A DNA stretch of 30,337 nt, taken from the NCBI RefSeq assembly GCF_008831285.2, contig NW_022204872.1:1-30337 (forward strand). Reading direction: 5' to 3'. The stretch comes from Nymphaea colorata (Eukaryota; Streptophyta; Magnoliopsida; Nymphaeales; Nymphaeaceae). This document shows positions 1 to 10,690 of this stretch, piece after piece. The stretch's first letter is position 1. Each line of letters starts with the position of its first letter. A program made the position numbers and the translations under genes. The notes under the pieces were generated by a model. That model searched no databases. It saw nothing but the letters and a program-made list of their open reading frames with translations, and was not told the origin of the DNA.

Positions 1-100
1 CCCAACCCCAACCCCAACCCCAACCCAACCCCAACCCCAACCCCAACCCCAACCCCAACCCCAACCCCCAACCCCAACCCCAACCCCAACCCCAACCCCC
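1..100. repeat. left telomere, C4A2 repeats
   Basis: Tandem CCCCAA repeats occupy the extreme left end with the C-rich strand 5' inward, as expected for a ciliate macronuclear telomere. There are irregular units: a CCC unit at 24-26, a run of five C at 65-69, and five C at the junction (96-100) just before GG. With the matching G4T2 array on the right, this shows the molecule is full length. Six-base C4A2 repeats are known from oligohymenophoreans such as Tetrahymena and argue against spirotrichs, which use C4A4. Confidence 0.98.
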
Positions 101-461
101 GGTAATTTAATATGAGATATGATGCTTAATGTATAGCTCATCATACATAGAGTTAATAAGTATTAATAATATTAAAAATGAACGATTAATAAAAGCAATA
201 TATAAAGAATTACTAAGCAAGCATAGGTTCTGATTTCTTGTTTAAACTCTAGCTCAATTAAGATCACTCCTGCTTGATCATCAAGATAACCAACCATCGC
301 ACATTCTAATACTTTGAGCAAACAATTGACCGTAAGTATCTTGATGCCCACAAAGATCTTTGCTATTTCTTTAAATAGCAGTCTGCAGTAATGAGCTATC
401 TTATTGAACACTCCAAAGAAATTTTCATTAATAATAGGGGGAGCTGCAAATTCGCATCAAT
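101..461. other. left subtelomeric non-coding region
   Basis: AT-rich sequence of about 360 bp between the telomere and the first convincing start codon. A minus-strand frame (172-411) is open, but it has no recognisable motif and stays open almost to the telomere, as expected where only UGA stops. It is not called a gene. The promoter of the SPRY-like gene presumably lies here, but no specific element was identified. Confidence 0.5.
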
Positions 462-1554
462 ATGTATGGTATTGATGAGCTAGTTTCCATTAAGACCATA
501 TCCAAGACTATTGATCCTATCGATAAAAATAATTTGAGGATTGAACAGCTAACCTAACAGCTTCTATAATATCTAGTATTGATAAGAAGAAACATCAAGA
601 TACTGAATAAAAGTTATAAAATCTTGGCAAAAAATTGTAAGCTGCATAAAAAGAATCAAAGTATCGTTATCGGCTTTTGATTATCTTGTGGATTGCAGTG
701 GCAATTGTGGTTGGCCTCAGCTGGTTCATCCATGCGTCAAGATTAAGATAAGTAAAGTCGTCGATCTAATAAATAAAATTTGTTCTGAATGGAAAATATC
801 AGAGCTTTCAAATAAGCTTAAGAATATGACAACCCAATTTTAAGATCTTGAGAACTTATCAAAAATGGAAACCAATAAAATGTGGAAAATGATACAAAAT
901 TACCAATCTTAATGGGGATTAATCTTGAAAGACGTGGAGGAAAAAATAACCAAGCTTCAGGAAACCAGTGAGAATATCTTGAAGCTCTAAAAATAGATAC
1001 ATATAGTTGAGGAAAAGATTGAAGGTTTTGTCTAAACCTATGAAACAAAAAATACATTAGTCGATTTTGGTCACCATCCTGAGAATCCTCATCGCTTAAA
1101 CTTCTAAATCACTAACACCGGCAAAACTTTGGCCGTTGAGCATACTTCAGAGAGTAACTGGTATAACTTTATCAACAAAACTCCATTGCCAATCGATAAG
1201 AAGACAACATATCGCATCCAATTGACCCAGGTTACTTTAAAGTATTTATACGTAGGGTTCGGAACGCGAGACATTTTTGGAAAATCATGGAGTTCTCAGC
1301 CATAGGCAATTTATTACAATTGCGCCGGGACTGTTTATGAAGGAGGAACAATCAATAACGTCAAATTGCAAATGAATAAAGGAGATATTCTAACCTTAAC
1401 TGCAGATCTGGCTAATAATACGGTTTCCTGGATAAGAAACGATAACTAATTGATTGCTGAAAGTTCCCTTCCACTAAAAATGAGGAAAAAACCTATTTAC
1501 TTTGTGCTTTACTTCTATACCAAAGGCGATATAGTTGAAATTCTACAACATTGA
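462..1554 (+). CDS. membrane-anchored coiled-coil protein with SPRY-like domain
   Basis: From the ATG at 462 the protein has a charged N-terminal stretch, then one hydrophobic helix (about 665-735; ILWAIAVAI-like, flanked by Arg), a coiled coil (about 740-1030) and a C-terminal beta-rich domain (about 1130-1545). That domain carries SPRY-type landmarks: AIYYNCAG, YEGGT, KGDILTLTADL, NTVSW and KKPIYFVLY. The last frame runs open from about 739 to TGA at 1552 when UAR is sense. Two one-base frame changes, near 660 and 738, are needed to join the N-terminus, helix and body. SPRY domains bind protein partners, so a tethered scaffold or adaptor is likely, but the target is unknown. A 38-nt GT-AG stretch at 661-698 could instead be an intron, which would remove part of the helix. 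Confidence 0.6.
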
Positions 1555-1956
1555 CCATAGCATTATGATAAATCATCAAAAATATCTATTAAAAATCTCG
1601 TCTTTTTCGAAAAATTACTTTTTAATTCAAACATATGCTTAGGAACTTGATGCTAGGAATCTTTTTTGAAAAATCTTTTTGTGAATCAGCTTGAACCAGA
1701 CAGCTTAAAAGGCATTTTGTATTGTTTGATTGGCTTTATTGGGTATATTAAGGTTTAAAGTATTTTGTCTAAAACCACTGTCATGAAAACTTAGCAGCAG
1801 CAAGAAATCACACTATCTTGCCCATTCTATTGATATTAATCCATTAGTTTCTTTATGATGATTGGCCTTTAAAGTATAACTATCTGAATTTTAATTAAAC
1901 TTGTCATATCGGCTCCTTTAATTGAATATCTATTTGATTGATAATAACTATCTTCT
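1555..1956. other. gap before GH31 gene
   Basis: About 400 bp, unusually long for this chromosome. Short plus-strand pieces near 1865-1950 read plausibly, but every frame is cut by TGA. The beta-sandwich N-terminal domain expected upstream of a GH31 catalytic domain should fall here and cannot be read. The stretch may hold a decayed or frame-broken N-terminus, or simply an intergenic spacer. A minus-strand open frame at 1869-2051 overlaps the putative GH31 start and is treated as a shadow. Confidence 0.4.
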
Positions 1957-3384
1957 GAATGCAGCTTGCTCGTGTAATCGCTTCTCAATTTGGTTTCTAT
2001 TATTTTGCCCTCTATTCCGCTCCGCCTTATGCTGAATGGGCTCACTCCCATGTTGTATGGCTAACAAGAGGGCTAAGGCATGACACCTAAATATATGATC
2101 TCGTAAAGATGTATAAACAATGTAAGCAGTTCTTAAGGATAGATGATATTCCTGTGGGAGGAGTCAATATTGATTCAACATGGTCAGAATGCTTAAACAA
2201 CTTCGTCTTCGATAAGAAAAAATTTCCAAATCCTTAAAAAGTAGCTCCTTACTTCCATGAACAGGGAATAAAGATCATATTGGTGAGTTTTTTTCTAATT
2301 TAGTGGGCCACTTCGATTATTGATGTTGACTGCCCTGAATTTGAATAAGGCAAGAGCAAAGGATACTTTTTGAATCATGGAAAAGTAATAAATTGGTGGG
2401 AAGGAAGAGGAGCTTTTGTAGACTTTTTTAACCCTTAGGCAAAGAAGTGGTTTCAAGGATTGATGGACAGGGTTATTGATTTGGGCTTCGATGGCTGGAA
2501 GTGCGATGGGTCTGACCCATAAATTAACTTCTTACGGCCGATGCCTATTCCCTCATCTAAAGCGATACATTGCCTATCGAGAGTACGCTAATTAGTATTA
2601 TGGCACATTCTACAACTACACGAAGTCTAAAAACCCGAGGCTCTGATTATGGCTCGGCCTGTCGACAGCTTAAAGAGTAAGGTATTCCTCGCCTATGCGC
2701 CAAAATACGTGATGTTTGCAGGATGGGTGGGCGACCAATACAATACTGTTGAGGGGTTCCGAGCAGCTATGATAAATATCATCCATAGTGCATCAAAAGA
2801 CTACCTTAATTTTGGATTTGATATCGGTGGGTACAAATAAAGACAGCCAGCAACCAAATGGCTTACCTAAGATGGGCTCAAGTAGGATCGTTACTCCCTT
2901 TTATGGAAAATGGGGAAATGGGCAGCACGAGCCTTGGAAATATGACGATTAGACTGTTGACATTTATAGGAAATTCGTACTTTTGCATTATGACCTCAAG
3001 CAGTTCTTTCTGAGTGCAGGAACAGAAGCATATGCTAAGCACAAGTCAGTCGTCCAGCCACTCATAAAGGATAAGAGAGCCATCGAGCTCTAGAATCCTG
3101 ATAATCTGGGGTACGTTCTCTGGGATACTTTTTTAGTTGAACCAATTTTCTAGGAGAGTGGATATGTTGAAGTCATATTCCCCAAGGGATACAAATGGAT
3201 ATATTTTTTCAACCACAGCATAGTCTTCAATGGGAATGGGCAAAGGCAAGGCTTAGGCATAAAATTAAATGAAACCGCCCTGTTTATTCGGTCAGATACT
3301 ATCATTCCTATCGGAAACGAAATTTGGTTAGTGTATAAAGGTAGGGAGCCTACACGAAGAAAGTTATTGGCGGTACTACAGTGA
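1957..3384 (+). CDS. glycoside hydrolase family 31 (alpha-glucosidase/xylosidase type)
   Basis: GH31 enzymes are retaining alpha-glycosidases with an Asp nucleophile and an Asp acid/base. Visible landmarks in order: PNPEKVAPYFHEQGIKIIL, then WATSIIDVDCP across a 21-nt intron, NPEAKKWF (E = TAG), the nucleophile motif GFDGWKCDGSDP (about 2485-2520), the acid/base motif ALIMARPVDS (about 2640-2668), FAGWVGDQ, NFGFDIGGY, LRWAQVGSLLPFMENG and GNGQHEPW. The subtype with RPVDS and MENG motifs resembles bacterial and protist GH31 proteins. At least five one-base deletions must be assumed (near 2545, 2565, 2637, 2860 and 2915, the last two or three in C or G runs). The N-terminal domain is short or missing, and the C-terminus after about 3345 is unresolved because the other frames also stay open. 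Substrate cannot be assigned. Confidence 0.85.
2283..2303 (+). other. 21-nt spliceosomal intron in GH31 gene
   Basis: The stretch begins GTGAGT, is T-rich and ends TTTAG. Removing it joins the HEQGIKIIL strand directly to WATS, exactly as in GH31 relatives. Its length is a multiple of three and it contains no in-frame UGA, so homology rather than frame identifies it. Confidence 0.85.
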
Positions 3385-3504
3385 TGATATAAAGCTAACA
3401 GTTTCAGCAGGAAGGATCGAGATTTTAGTGGAAAGATTTTATAAGTCTATTGAGGTGAAGTAGCAATATAGAGCTAAGTTAGCATTAAAATTAGGATAAT
3501 TGGA

Positions 3505-4639
3505 ATGGGCTCACCAACCTAAGGCATAAACAACATCCATACAGCTCGGAATGAAGAGTATTAGACTAATATCACGCAGAGATCAATCTTAATTAGACAA
3601 CTAACTTATATTTCTCCTCTGATCTAGTACAAGTAGAACAGTCACGACAATCATGGTAATGATTAGCTCCATTTATGTGATTACTATAATTATAAGCCTA
3701 AGTTTTATCGGTCGATCCAACCATTCATATCCAGGTATAGAGAGTTATTATATTAAACTTAAGAATGCATTGGAGCAATTAATCCCCAGAAATCCATAAA
3801 AAATAGGCAAACCACGACCAACTAAAATAGTTTCATAAGGAAAAAAGACTAATAAATTCATAGAATAGAGAATAGTTAAAGCTTCAATCTTGCGAAAAGG
3901 CCAAACAAAACTTTACGTAAATTTTACACCGTCCTCCTCAAATTCCAAAGAGCAATCATGTTGAAGATAATGATTTCTTGACCTTTGGGACAAAAGAATC
4001 TTTTGCCTTTAAGAAGCAAACAGAAAGACTAATAAACTTACTAATGAACATATGCTCATCGGCATCCCAGACGAACGCATAGCACGAAAACACCAAAGAT
4101 ATTATTAATAGTTTCGGAAAGGAACTTCAAAGCCTTTTTGATAAATACTTACAAAAATTCAATTCTTTCCAACTTCCAAGAGAACGGAAATAAGAATTCA
4201 ATAAGAAACTAATACTCTATATCGATGATACATTCAAAAAATAGTTCATAAACATTGGGGACCCGGAGAAAGATCACAGAATATAAGAGAACTAAGCAAT
4301 CGGTCAAATGATTCAATCAAAAGTGGAGAGAATACTAGTAAGCCATTAAAAGGCTCAGCATTTACAACTCCGACGCCAATATTTCATCATGAACTCCACT
4401 CTGGACAAAAGGGTCCAATGAGTAAAATTTAATCATCTTTTAATGAGGTCAACAGACTGCTTGAAAAAGTAATTCAGCCTCGTTTCGTGCGAAAGTCAGG
4501 GCTTTAGGCAGCCAAAGAAGCCGTGAAGACTCCTCATCAGTGGAATAAATTATGTAGCGAAGTATTGAATAAAGAAAAAAGCGAGATAATAGTAACTCTA
4601 GTTCAAAAGAAACTCTCTATAAGATAAATAAGCTTCTGA
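3505..4639 (+). CDS. hypothetical protein, basic and helical
   Basis: Starts at an ATG inside TTGGAATGGGC and ends at TGA 4637-4639. Reading needs two frame changes, near 3935 and 4330, each of the one-base-missing type. The N-terminal third (to about 3960) is rich in Tyr, Arg, Asn and Glu. The middle (about 3940-4320) is helical and charged, with sequence such as FGKELQSLFDKYLQKF. The C-terminal part (about 4330-4630) contains FNEVNRLLEKVIQPRF and a Lys/Glu-rich helix. No known domain was recognised. The two ends could belong to separate small proteins, but continuous UGA-free stretches and the roughly 100-bp spacing to both neighbours favour one gene. Confidence 0.5.
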
Positions 4640-4735
4640 ACTAGTGATTTAATAATAGCTTTACTATATCCTTAACACTGATTTGTATAAACTCCAAGAG
4701 TAAATTCAGTTTATGTGTTAATAATATTAATTTAA

Positions 4736-5913
4736 ATGCTTGCAGACCCTTAAATAAAATAGGAGTGGTAGAGAGCCACATCGTAGGCAGCTGGAATATT
4801 ATACGACCTAATTGAGAACCGTTCCATAACGATTGGGAACAAGACCATGAAGTTCCAATATTTTATTCGCGGATAGAAACCAAGTAACGGGTACTCTCTT
4901 GTGTTTGGATTGCATGGTGGTGGAGGCTGTCCTGCGAAGTTAATGACCAGCAGTTCAATAACCATCTTCACTTGTATGACAACCAGCTGCCCTATGGCGT
5001 CATTTGGTTTGTCCCAAGATCTTGCGAAGATGCCTGGGACATGTGGTGGCAGGGCTACCTCGAGGAATTTTTCTCAATCATCATCAGAGGATTCGTCTTT
5101 AATAACCTCGTAAACCCCAACAAAGTCTTCGTCACTGGATATTCCGCGGGTGGCGACGGGGTATACCACCTTGGAGCAAGAATGGCTGATTGGCTTGCAG
5201 GAGCTGCTATGATGGCTGGCCATCCTAACAACGCAGAACTTTACAACATGAGAAATATTAGCTTCTCGATACAGGTGGGAGGCCAAGATTGTGCATATGA
5301 GCGTAATGACCATGCCCGCTAATATATCCAAAAAATGAACGAGCTGAGGATAAAATATGGAGGTTTCAAGCCGGACTATAACTGCGTTCATTAGTAATGC
5401 TCGCACTGGATGAATTTGCAAGATACCTGCATATTCTTCAATTTCTTTCAGGAGACTAGGAACCCTTATCCAGATTGCATCCTCTTCAAGCAGCACCCAA
5501 GGACAAAGAAAGATTTCTTCTACTATATCTAAGTTAAAGCTTGCGAGCACAAGGATTTGATCACCCTAAGGAAAGATGGTAACACTTTTTACATTTAAAG
5601 CGAGCAGATAGTCATCAATATCTATGTCAACCATTTGATGATAGATTTGACCAAGGTGGTTGAGGTCTACCACAATGGCAAGAAGACTGTATGCCGACAG
5701 CCCATCAAAAGAAACGACGTCATCAAGAAATCTATCCAGGATAGAAAGGACTACTGGTATATCTTTGAAGATTACTTTATCTCAGACCCCCAAGTTGATC
5801 TTAAGCAAGTCTAGTCTTCGATGTAAGAAAAAATAGCGAAAGTATCGGCTTCGTAACTTGAGAAAACAAATAAGAACTTTGAAAAATAGAGATCATGCTG
5901 CTAGCTGTTTTGA
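4736..5913 (+). CDS. alpha/beta-hydrolase (esterase / PHB-depolymerase-like)
   Basis: A serine-hydrolase fold. The N-terminus from ATG 4736 has a Glu-rich helix, then RGEKPSNGYSLVFGLHGGGG: the oxyanion-type HGGGG loop, with GEKP where E is encoded by TAG. After one missing base near 4942 come CPAKVNDQQF, VIWFVPRSCEDAWDMW, VFVTGYSAGGDGVYHLG (nucleophile Ser in GYSAGG, about 5137-5154), a MMAGHPNNAE strand, a QVGGQDCAYERN acid region and CSHWMN, which probably holds the catalytic His. This motif series resembles bacterial alpha/beta hydrolases. About 130 C-terminal residues form a Lys-rich extension ending at TGA 5911. No signal peptide is seen, so a cytosolic enzyme is likely. The substrate is unknown. 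Confidence 0.8.
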
Positions 5914-6025
5914 TGATAGATAGCCTCGCCAATTTATATTTTACAATCTCATACCTATAATAGATATTGGTAATTGAGCTTGATTATTAAATTTGAAATC
6001 GTATGAATTAAATATCATATTTGTT

Positions 6026-8077
6026 ATGAGCTCAAACTAAAAAATACCACTAGCTTAGCTGGTTGATTTCTACAATAGTGAATAGGTCCAAGCAAGCGAG
6101 TAGAAAAGACGCTAAACTTTGCCTTTAATCTTTACTCACGAAGAAATGAAATCCGCCCTAAAGAATCAGTCGCAAGTCATCAAAAGAATGTAAGCGCATT
6201 GATACCTAGATTTACGTATGAGAACCTTCGGGTGCTGATCGGCTACCTAAAATCCTAAAATAAAGAGCACGCATAATTGTTGAAGAATGTCAAATACGAT
6301 CCAACAGGGTAGACCATTCCGCTGTGCCTGAAACTTCCCTTTATGGCCATGGAGATATTAAGTTGTTAATGCCAACTCATAAACGAACTGCTTTTCCAAG
6401 GAGCAGAAAGCAAGCCTCCACTTTGCCCAGCTGCTATCTTTCTTAGATGAGCCGCAGCATTATCAACTAGCTTGTTACTTTAGTCGAGTTATCTGCGCAA
6501 TTACGAAACGCGTCAGCTCAGCAAGCCATAAGTTCAATCCCTATTTTTCGGAGTGGATTTTCGGGAGTCAGAATGGATCGCCCTCCACGTCTACTTCGAG
6601 CCTATATAAATCAACAAACCATCTATACTCTCTAACGACCATTTAGTATATCACAAAATGGCTGCTGATAACCAGCAAAGTCGTAAAGAAAGAGTAGATC
6701 GATGGATAAATAATCGAAAAAACTGCAGTTGAATTTAGACGATAGTTCAAGCATAATTTCTTATTGCATCTCATCGAAAAAGTAAGCTCCAACAGTCTTG
6801 ATTCTGAAATTTTAAACAACATTCCTTCCTTGTTCGAGCAATTGCTCACTCAAACAGAAAAGAGCAACAAAATTGCCACTTCTTTGATGATTAAATCGTT
6901 GCCTCAGATTCCTTCAGGGCCTAAAGTCACCCTTTACGATTTAGCAGCCAACGAAGACATCGTAAGCCAAGCTTTCCGATCTCCTTAGGAAAACTGTTTG
7001 AACCTCGCTAAGATAAAACTGATAAAGGTCTTTTTGATGAGGTATATAAGCTAATTGGCACTTCTGCAAAAAAGTTCAGAGGAGGATGGTGAAAAATAGC
7101 TGAAAATGCTGCAAGTAATTGGGTTTGATGAGCTACACATGTCGTGGATTGGACTTTCTAGCATCTCAAGATCATCCTCAATATAAAGACTGCTAGCACC
7201 TCCAACGAAACCTCTCCTGATATTTAAAAAGAGGAAATCGAGGAAAGTAGGGTCAGATTGACATCTGCCGAAAAGATGACCATTCTCCACATCCTAGAAG
7301 TGCTAAGACTGATACACTCTTTGGAAACTTATCGAGCCCAGCTAGTCGAATACTATAACGTACCTTTATTGGGATGAAGATTAACAGCAACGATTTAGTT
7401 CGTTTGATCAATCGATTGATGAGCTTGGAGAACAACCTGGTCCAGTTATAGACGAGTAAGTTAGTCCTTTTGATGCTTAAGCCGTCAGATAGAAAATAAA
7501 ATCGCTTTGGCCTTCCTTGCTAATTCGCGAGAAAGCTACTCACCAATGGTAAAGACCCTATAATTTAGCAATTACGCAATTAATTTAACTACCAACTGCC
7601 CAGTGTCATGTAATCGAATGGGCGGATATCGTCCTTTCCCAAGAAACCAAGCATATCTTTGAAAATTATTAAGAGGAGTTTGAATGGGACCATATTAGAG
7701 AAACTGTCGAAGAAGCCAAGAGGATCCATGTGGGAGAGTATAGGCTAGTGCAAGCAAATATTGATTGCTTTTACTCTGAGGAAAAGGCACTTCTTAAGTA
7801 TTCCAATTTTTTAAACGATTTCAAGGTGTAAATTGTTTACTAGGAAAAGAAAGAGGCAAAATAGCTAGGCCTGAGTGAAAAGAAGTCATCAAATTCGTCA
7901 AAATTAACCAATTAAGTTGAATTAATTGAAGCTGTGGAGCCAGTTATCGAGCAGACAGTACAACCTTCAGTAGAGCCGTAACTCGCAGACCAAATCGAAG
8001 TCAATCTTTCTCTTATTGATGCCTATCGAAACAACTATCTGCATTTCGATATCGACAGCCTTATGGAGGAACTGTGA
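6026..8077 (+). CDS. SAPS-like phosphatase regulatory subunit (PP6/SIT4-associated type)
   Basis: SAPS proteins are helical-repeat subunits that hold PP6/Sit4 phosphatases. Start ATG 6026; a 20-nt intron at 6190-6209 restores the frame. SAPS-like landmarks: ALKNQSQVIKRIFTYENL; LPFMAMEILSCEC (the 'sEILtCe' helix, with E = TAA); LLSFLDEP followed by YFSRVICAI (the 'FLDqP...lLAsfFSkV' segment); KMTILHILEVLRLIHSL followed by QLVEYYNVPLL; and a C-terminal acidic tail ending EFEWDHIRET...DIDSLMEEL at TGA 8075. Several frame changes occur (near 6395, 7190, 7375 and 7600-7700), so the product is reconstructed by segments. The assignment rests on remembered family motifs. Another HEAT/ARM-like scaffold remains possible. 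Confidence 0.55.
6190..6209 (+). other. 20-nt intron in SAPS-like gene
   Basis: Starts GTAAGC and ends CCTAG. Removal joins the ALKNQSQVIKRI helix in frame to FTYENLRVLIGYLKS. Without removal the frame meets UGA within the stretch itself. The 5' site matches the GTAAGC donor used in three of the other introns here. Confidence 0.8.
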
Positions 8078-8186
8078 TTAAATCCAATTGTTATCTATCA
8101 AGACAATACATACCAAAAAGTTTTTAACTGATGTGTTAATGACTTTGATTAATAATTGTGCAATGAATAATACCAAAAGATTTTAA

Positions 8187-10619
8187 ATGATGGACTCTCT
8201 CCATAGCATGCTTAACACCATCGGCTAAATCTCCAAAAGTAATCACAACCTTAAGAAGAAACATAAAATTTCAACTAGCTTTAGCAGTTATTACCGCTGT
8301 TGGGTGAGCTCCGCAAGTCAGATGTATGTTTAGTGATAGTAAGACCGATAATAAAAAAATCGTTTAGGATTTGAAACTTCTCACCGACGTCCTCCCCAAA
8401 CTCAAGACGAAAGTCAACCTCAGCAATAGGGGAGACTCGATATTTGAAGTATACGATAGAATGTTCAACCACCTAACTTTAGAGCTCAATAAGCTGCACG
8501 CAGAATTCTAAGTAAGCTGGTTTCAATCTTTAGGATGCTAGTAGTAATGCAGCAAGAATTGATGTGTAATCTGAAGACCAGGTTAAAGGCTAAGCCGCGT
8601 CGCTAATAAAAGAAATTGAGGATATGCTGGCAGCAAATAAAAAAGTGGTTGCCAATTATATTGCCTCCAAACGAAAATAGTACTTCTGTGCTGAAGATAA
8701 ATACCACTATGTAAATAGCAGACTTGTTTAAAAAGTCAAAAGTAATAATAAGCTCAAGACAAATCTAGAAGGCTGCAAATACGAGTTCGGACAGTTTCGA
8801 TGTCTTTCAATCTGCATTAAGCCCAAAATAAGGATAATTAGGTGGTGGCTGACCTATAAAAATTGGAAAATGGAAAAGTAACTGGCATGAGTGAAGAAAT
8901 GGTGACCAAGCTTTAAAAAAAGATTGAGCTTCAAAAAAGAAAATAATTCCTAATGAAAAGTGCCTCCCATGTGGAAAGATAATACCCTGCTGTCCTTCGT
9001 AATTTGAAGAAGTTCGATTCACTGAATAATCCTGGACAATATGAGTAAAAATTATTCTACCACTATTTTTCTTGGGGAAAGCGTTTAAGGATAATGGTAT
9101 AAACTATTCTGATAAAGCTGTCCAGCTTCTAGAGAAACAAGCTGAACATAAAATAGTAATAATAATTCCTGGAAGATAGGAGTTAGATGTAGTAAAGGTA
9201 CCAGAATTGGTTGTTGTAGTTGTCAAACGCATTGAAGTGATATTAATATTGAAGTATAGTCATATTTATCCATTATATCTAAATTAAGATAGCAAATGAT
9301 GATATTCTTTAACAAAAAAGAAGGACTAAACCTGATAGATGCGTCGAATGCAAGTACAACTTCACTGACAAATCGCGCAAGTACTTTTGCTGCGAAAGAA
9401 CACACTAGCTTGCTAATAATGCCACCTTAAAATTCAATGCAAAAATGTAACAAATCACGAACAAATTTACGCATTAAATGCTCTTAGTGCAAAAATCCTT
9501 ACGGTCAAGCCGATACCTTCTATGATTTTAAGACCAATTTCTACTATTGTCCCAAGTGTATAGCCAACAGGTACATCCATGGGTACGACAAATGGTAAGG
9601 CAAAACGAAGACCCTAAATATTATATGGTCAGACTAAACTAGAAATCAGAATACTGTATTGAAGATTTTATCCACTTCTTCAAGCGTTGGTGCTTTTGCT
9701 GTTGAACTAGTTCAATAAGAATGCATACTAGATGAAGTACGGTGCAAGAATATGCGAAAATTGTCTACAGGTCAATTTCTAAATTGCCCTCCCAAAGCTA
9801 ATCGCTTGCATAGAGTGCAACGGCTAATCCGAGATCTCAGCTAAATAAATTTGAAATAACTCCCATTTAAATCCTTTGCATTTACTGCTCGGTTGATGAA
9901 CTAAAGACTTACGATGTCCTCAAAAAGAAAAGCGAAATTAAATCCAGTGCATCATCCTCAATTGAAAGCCAATCAGGTATAAAGAACAAGGGAATAATAA
10001 TCGCAGCATCCTAGATATCCAAGATAATGTAAGAGAATGCTAAAGGCTAGAAGGGTGAAAACTTGCCACCTGTGATGCGAAGCAATATACTAAAGTTATA
10101 TCGCGGTCAAGCATCGATGAATAGTCATTAAACTTTAACATATCGGTAGAAAAGACTCCAAGCTCAACTTTTGTGCTATTTGCAATTCATGCTATGACTA
10201 GTCATCAGTTTTTTAGCTCAATCAGCAAGAAATAGACTATTTTGGCCTCACCAAATCAGCTTCTTTGAAGAACTGGCTCCAAAGATATGCATAATGTGCT
10301 TCACCTAAGCATCAACTATGACAAAATGCAAACTACCGACAAGAAAGAGTTTCAGCAACTTCCCAACTTTAATTCAAATAAGCAGTTTCCTATAACTTTG
10401 GCTCCCCCAAGAGACTTGCCTGCATTTTAATCTGCAAAAAACTTCCCACTTTCTCCAAGATCCCCAAGATCTCCTCGTGCAAAAATATTCTAAGGTGGTT
10501 CGAAGATATAAAAGCCAAATTTATGCGAACTTTGTCAAGCCTAATATGGATCTGTAATGATGTCAGGCAAAAGGCTGTGCCATACTTGCTTTAACAAAAA
10601 AGTGCAAGATAAGAAATGA
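8187..10619 (+). CDS. multi-zinc-finger protein with helical N-terminus
   Basis: Starts at tandem ATGs (8187/8190) and ends at TGA 10617. The first third is helical and charged (for example IVEDLKLLTDVLPKLKTKV and IKEIEDMLAANKKVV) and has one 22-nt intron. The rest carries a series of Cys pairs: YFCAEDKYHY; RCVECKYNFTDKSRKYFCCE (about 9338-9395); KCSECKNPY...YYCPKC (about 9475-9560); ICENC...ACIEC (about 9745-9820); NFCAICNSCYD (about 10168-10200); and the C-terminal LCELCQAEYG...LCHTCFNKK (about 10520-10615). These look like zinc ribbons or treble-clef-type fingers, so nucleic-acid or protein binding is likely. Multiple frame changes are needed. A split into two genes near 9240-9320, where the sequence is AT-rich, is possible. 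Confidence 0.5.
8512..8533 (+). other. 22-nt intron in zinc-finger gene
   Basis: Starts GTAAGC and ends CTTTAG. Removal joins LNKLHAEFE to DASSNAARIDV in one frame. Reading through it instead runs into UGA about 40 nt further on. Because 22 is not a multiple of three, frame continuity on both sides supports splicing. Confidence 0.85.
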
Positions 10620-10690
10620 TGATTTTATATCTGCTTATATTTTTCTGGTTTGATTAACTGTTTATATTTTTGAACTTTATAATCATCGTG

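Noticed and set aside
172-411. 79-residue minus-strand open frame near the left telomere
   Set aside because: AT-rich, hydrophobic by composition, no motif, and with UAR as sense it runs open almost to the telomere.
661-698. GT...CAG stretch that could be a 38-nt intron in the SPRY-like gene
   Set aside because: It would delete half of a well-formed transmembrane helix; one-base frame corrections fit better, although it is not excluded.
1957-3384. Treating the GH31 locus as a pseudogene
   Set aside because: Both catalytic Asp motifs and many conserved motifs are intact, and the breaks resemble single-base consensus deletions also seen in the probably essential AP-4 beta gene.
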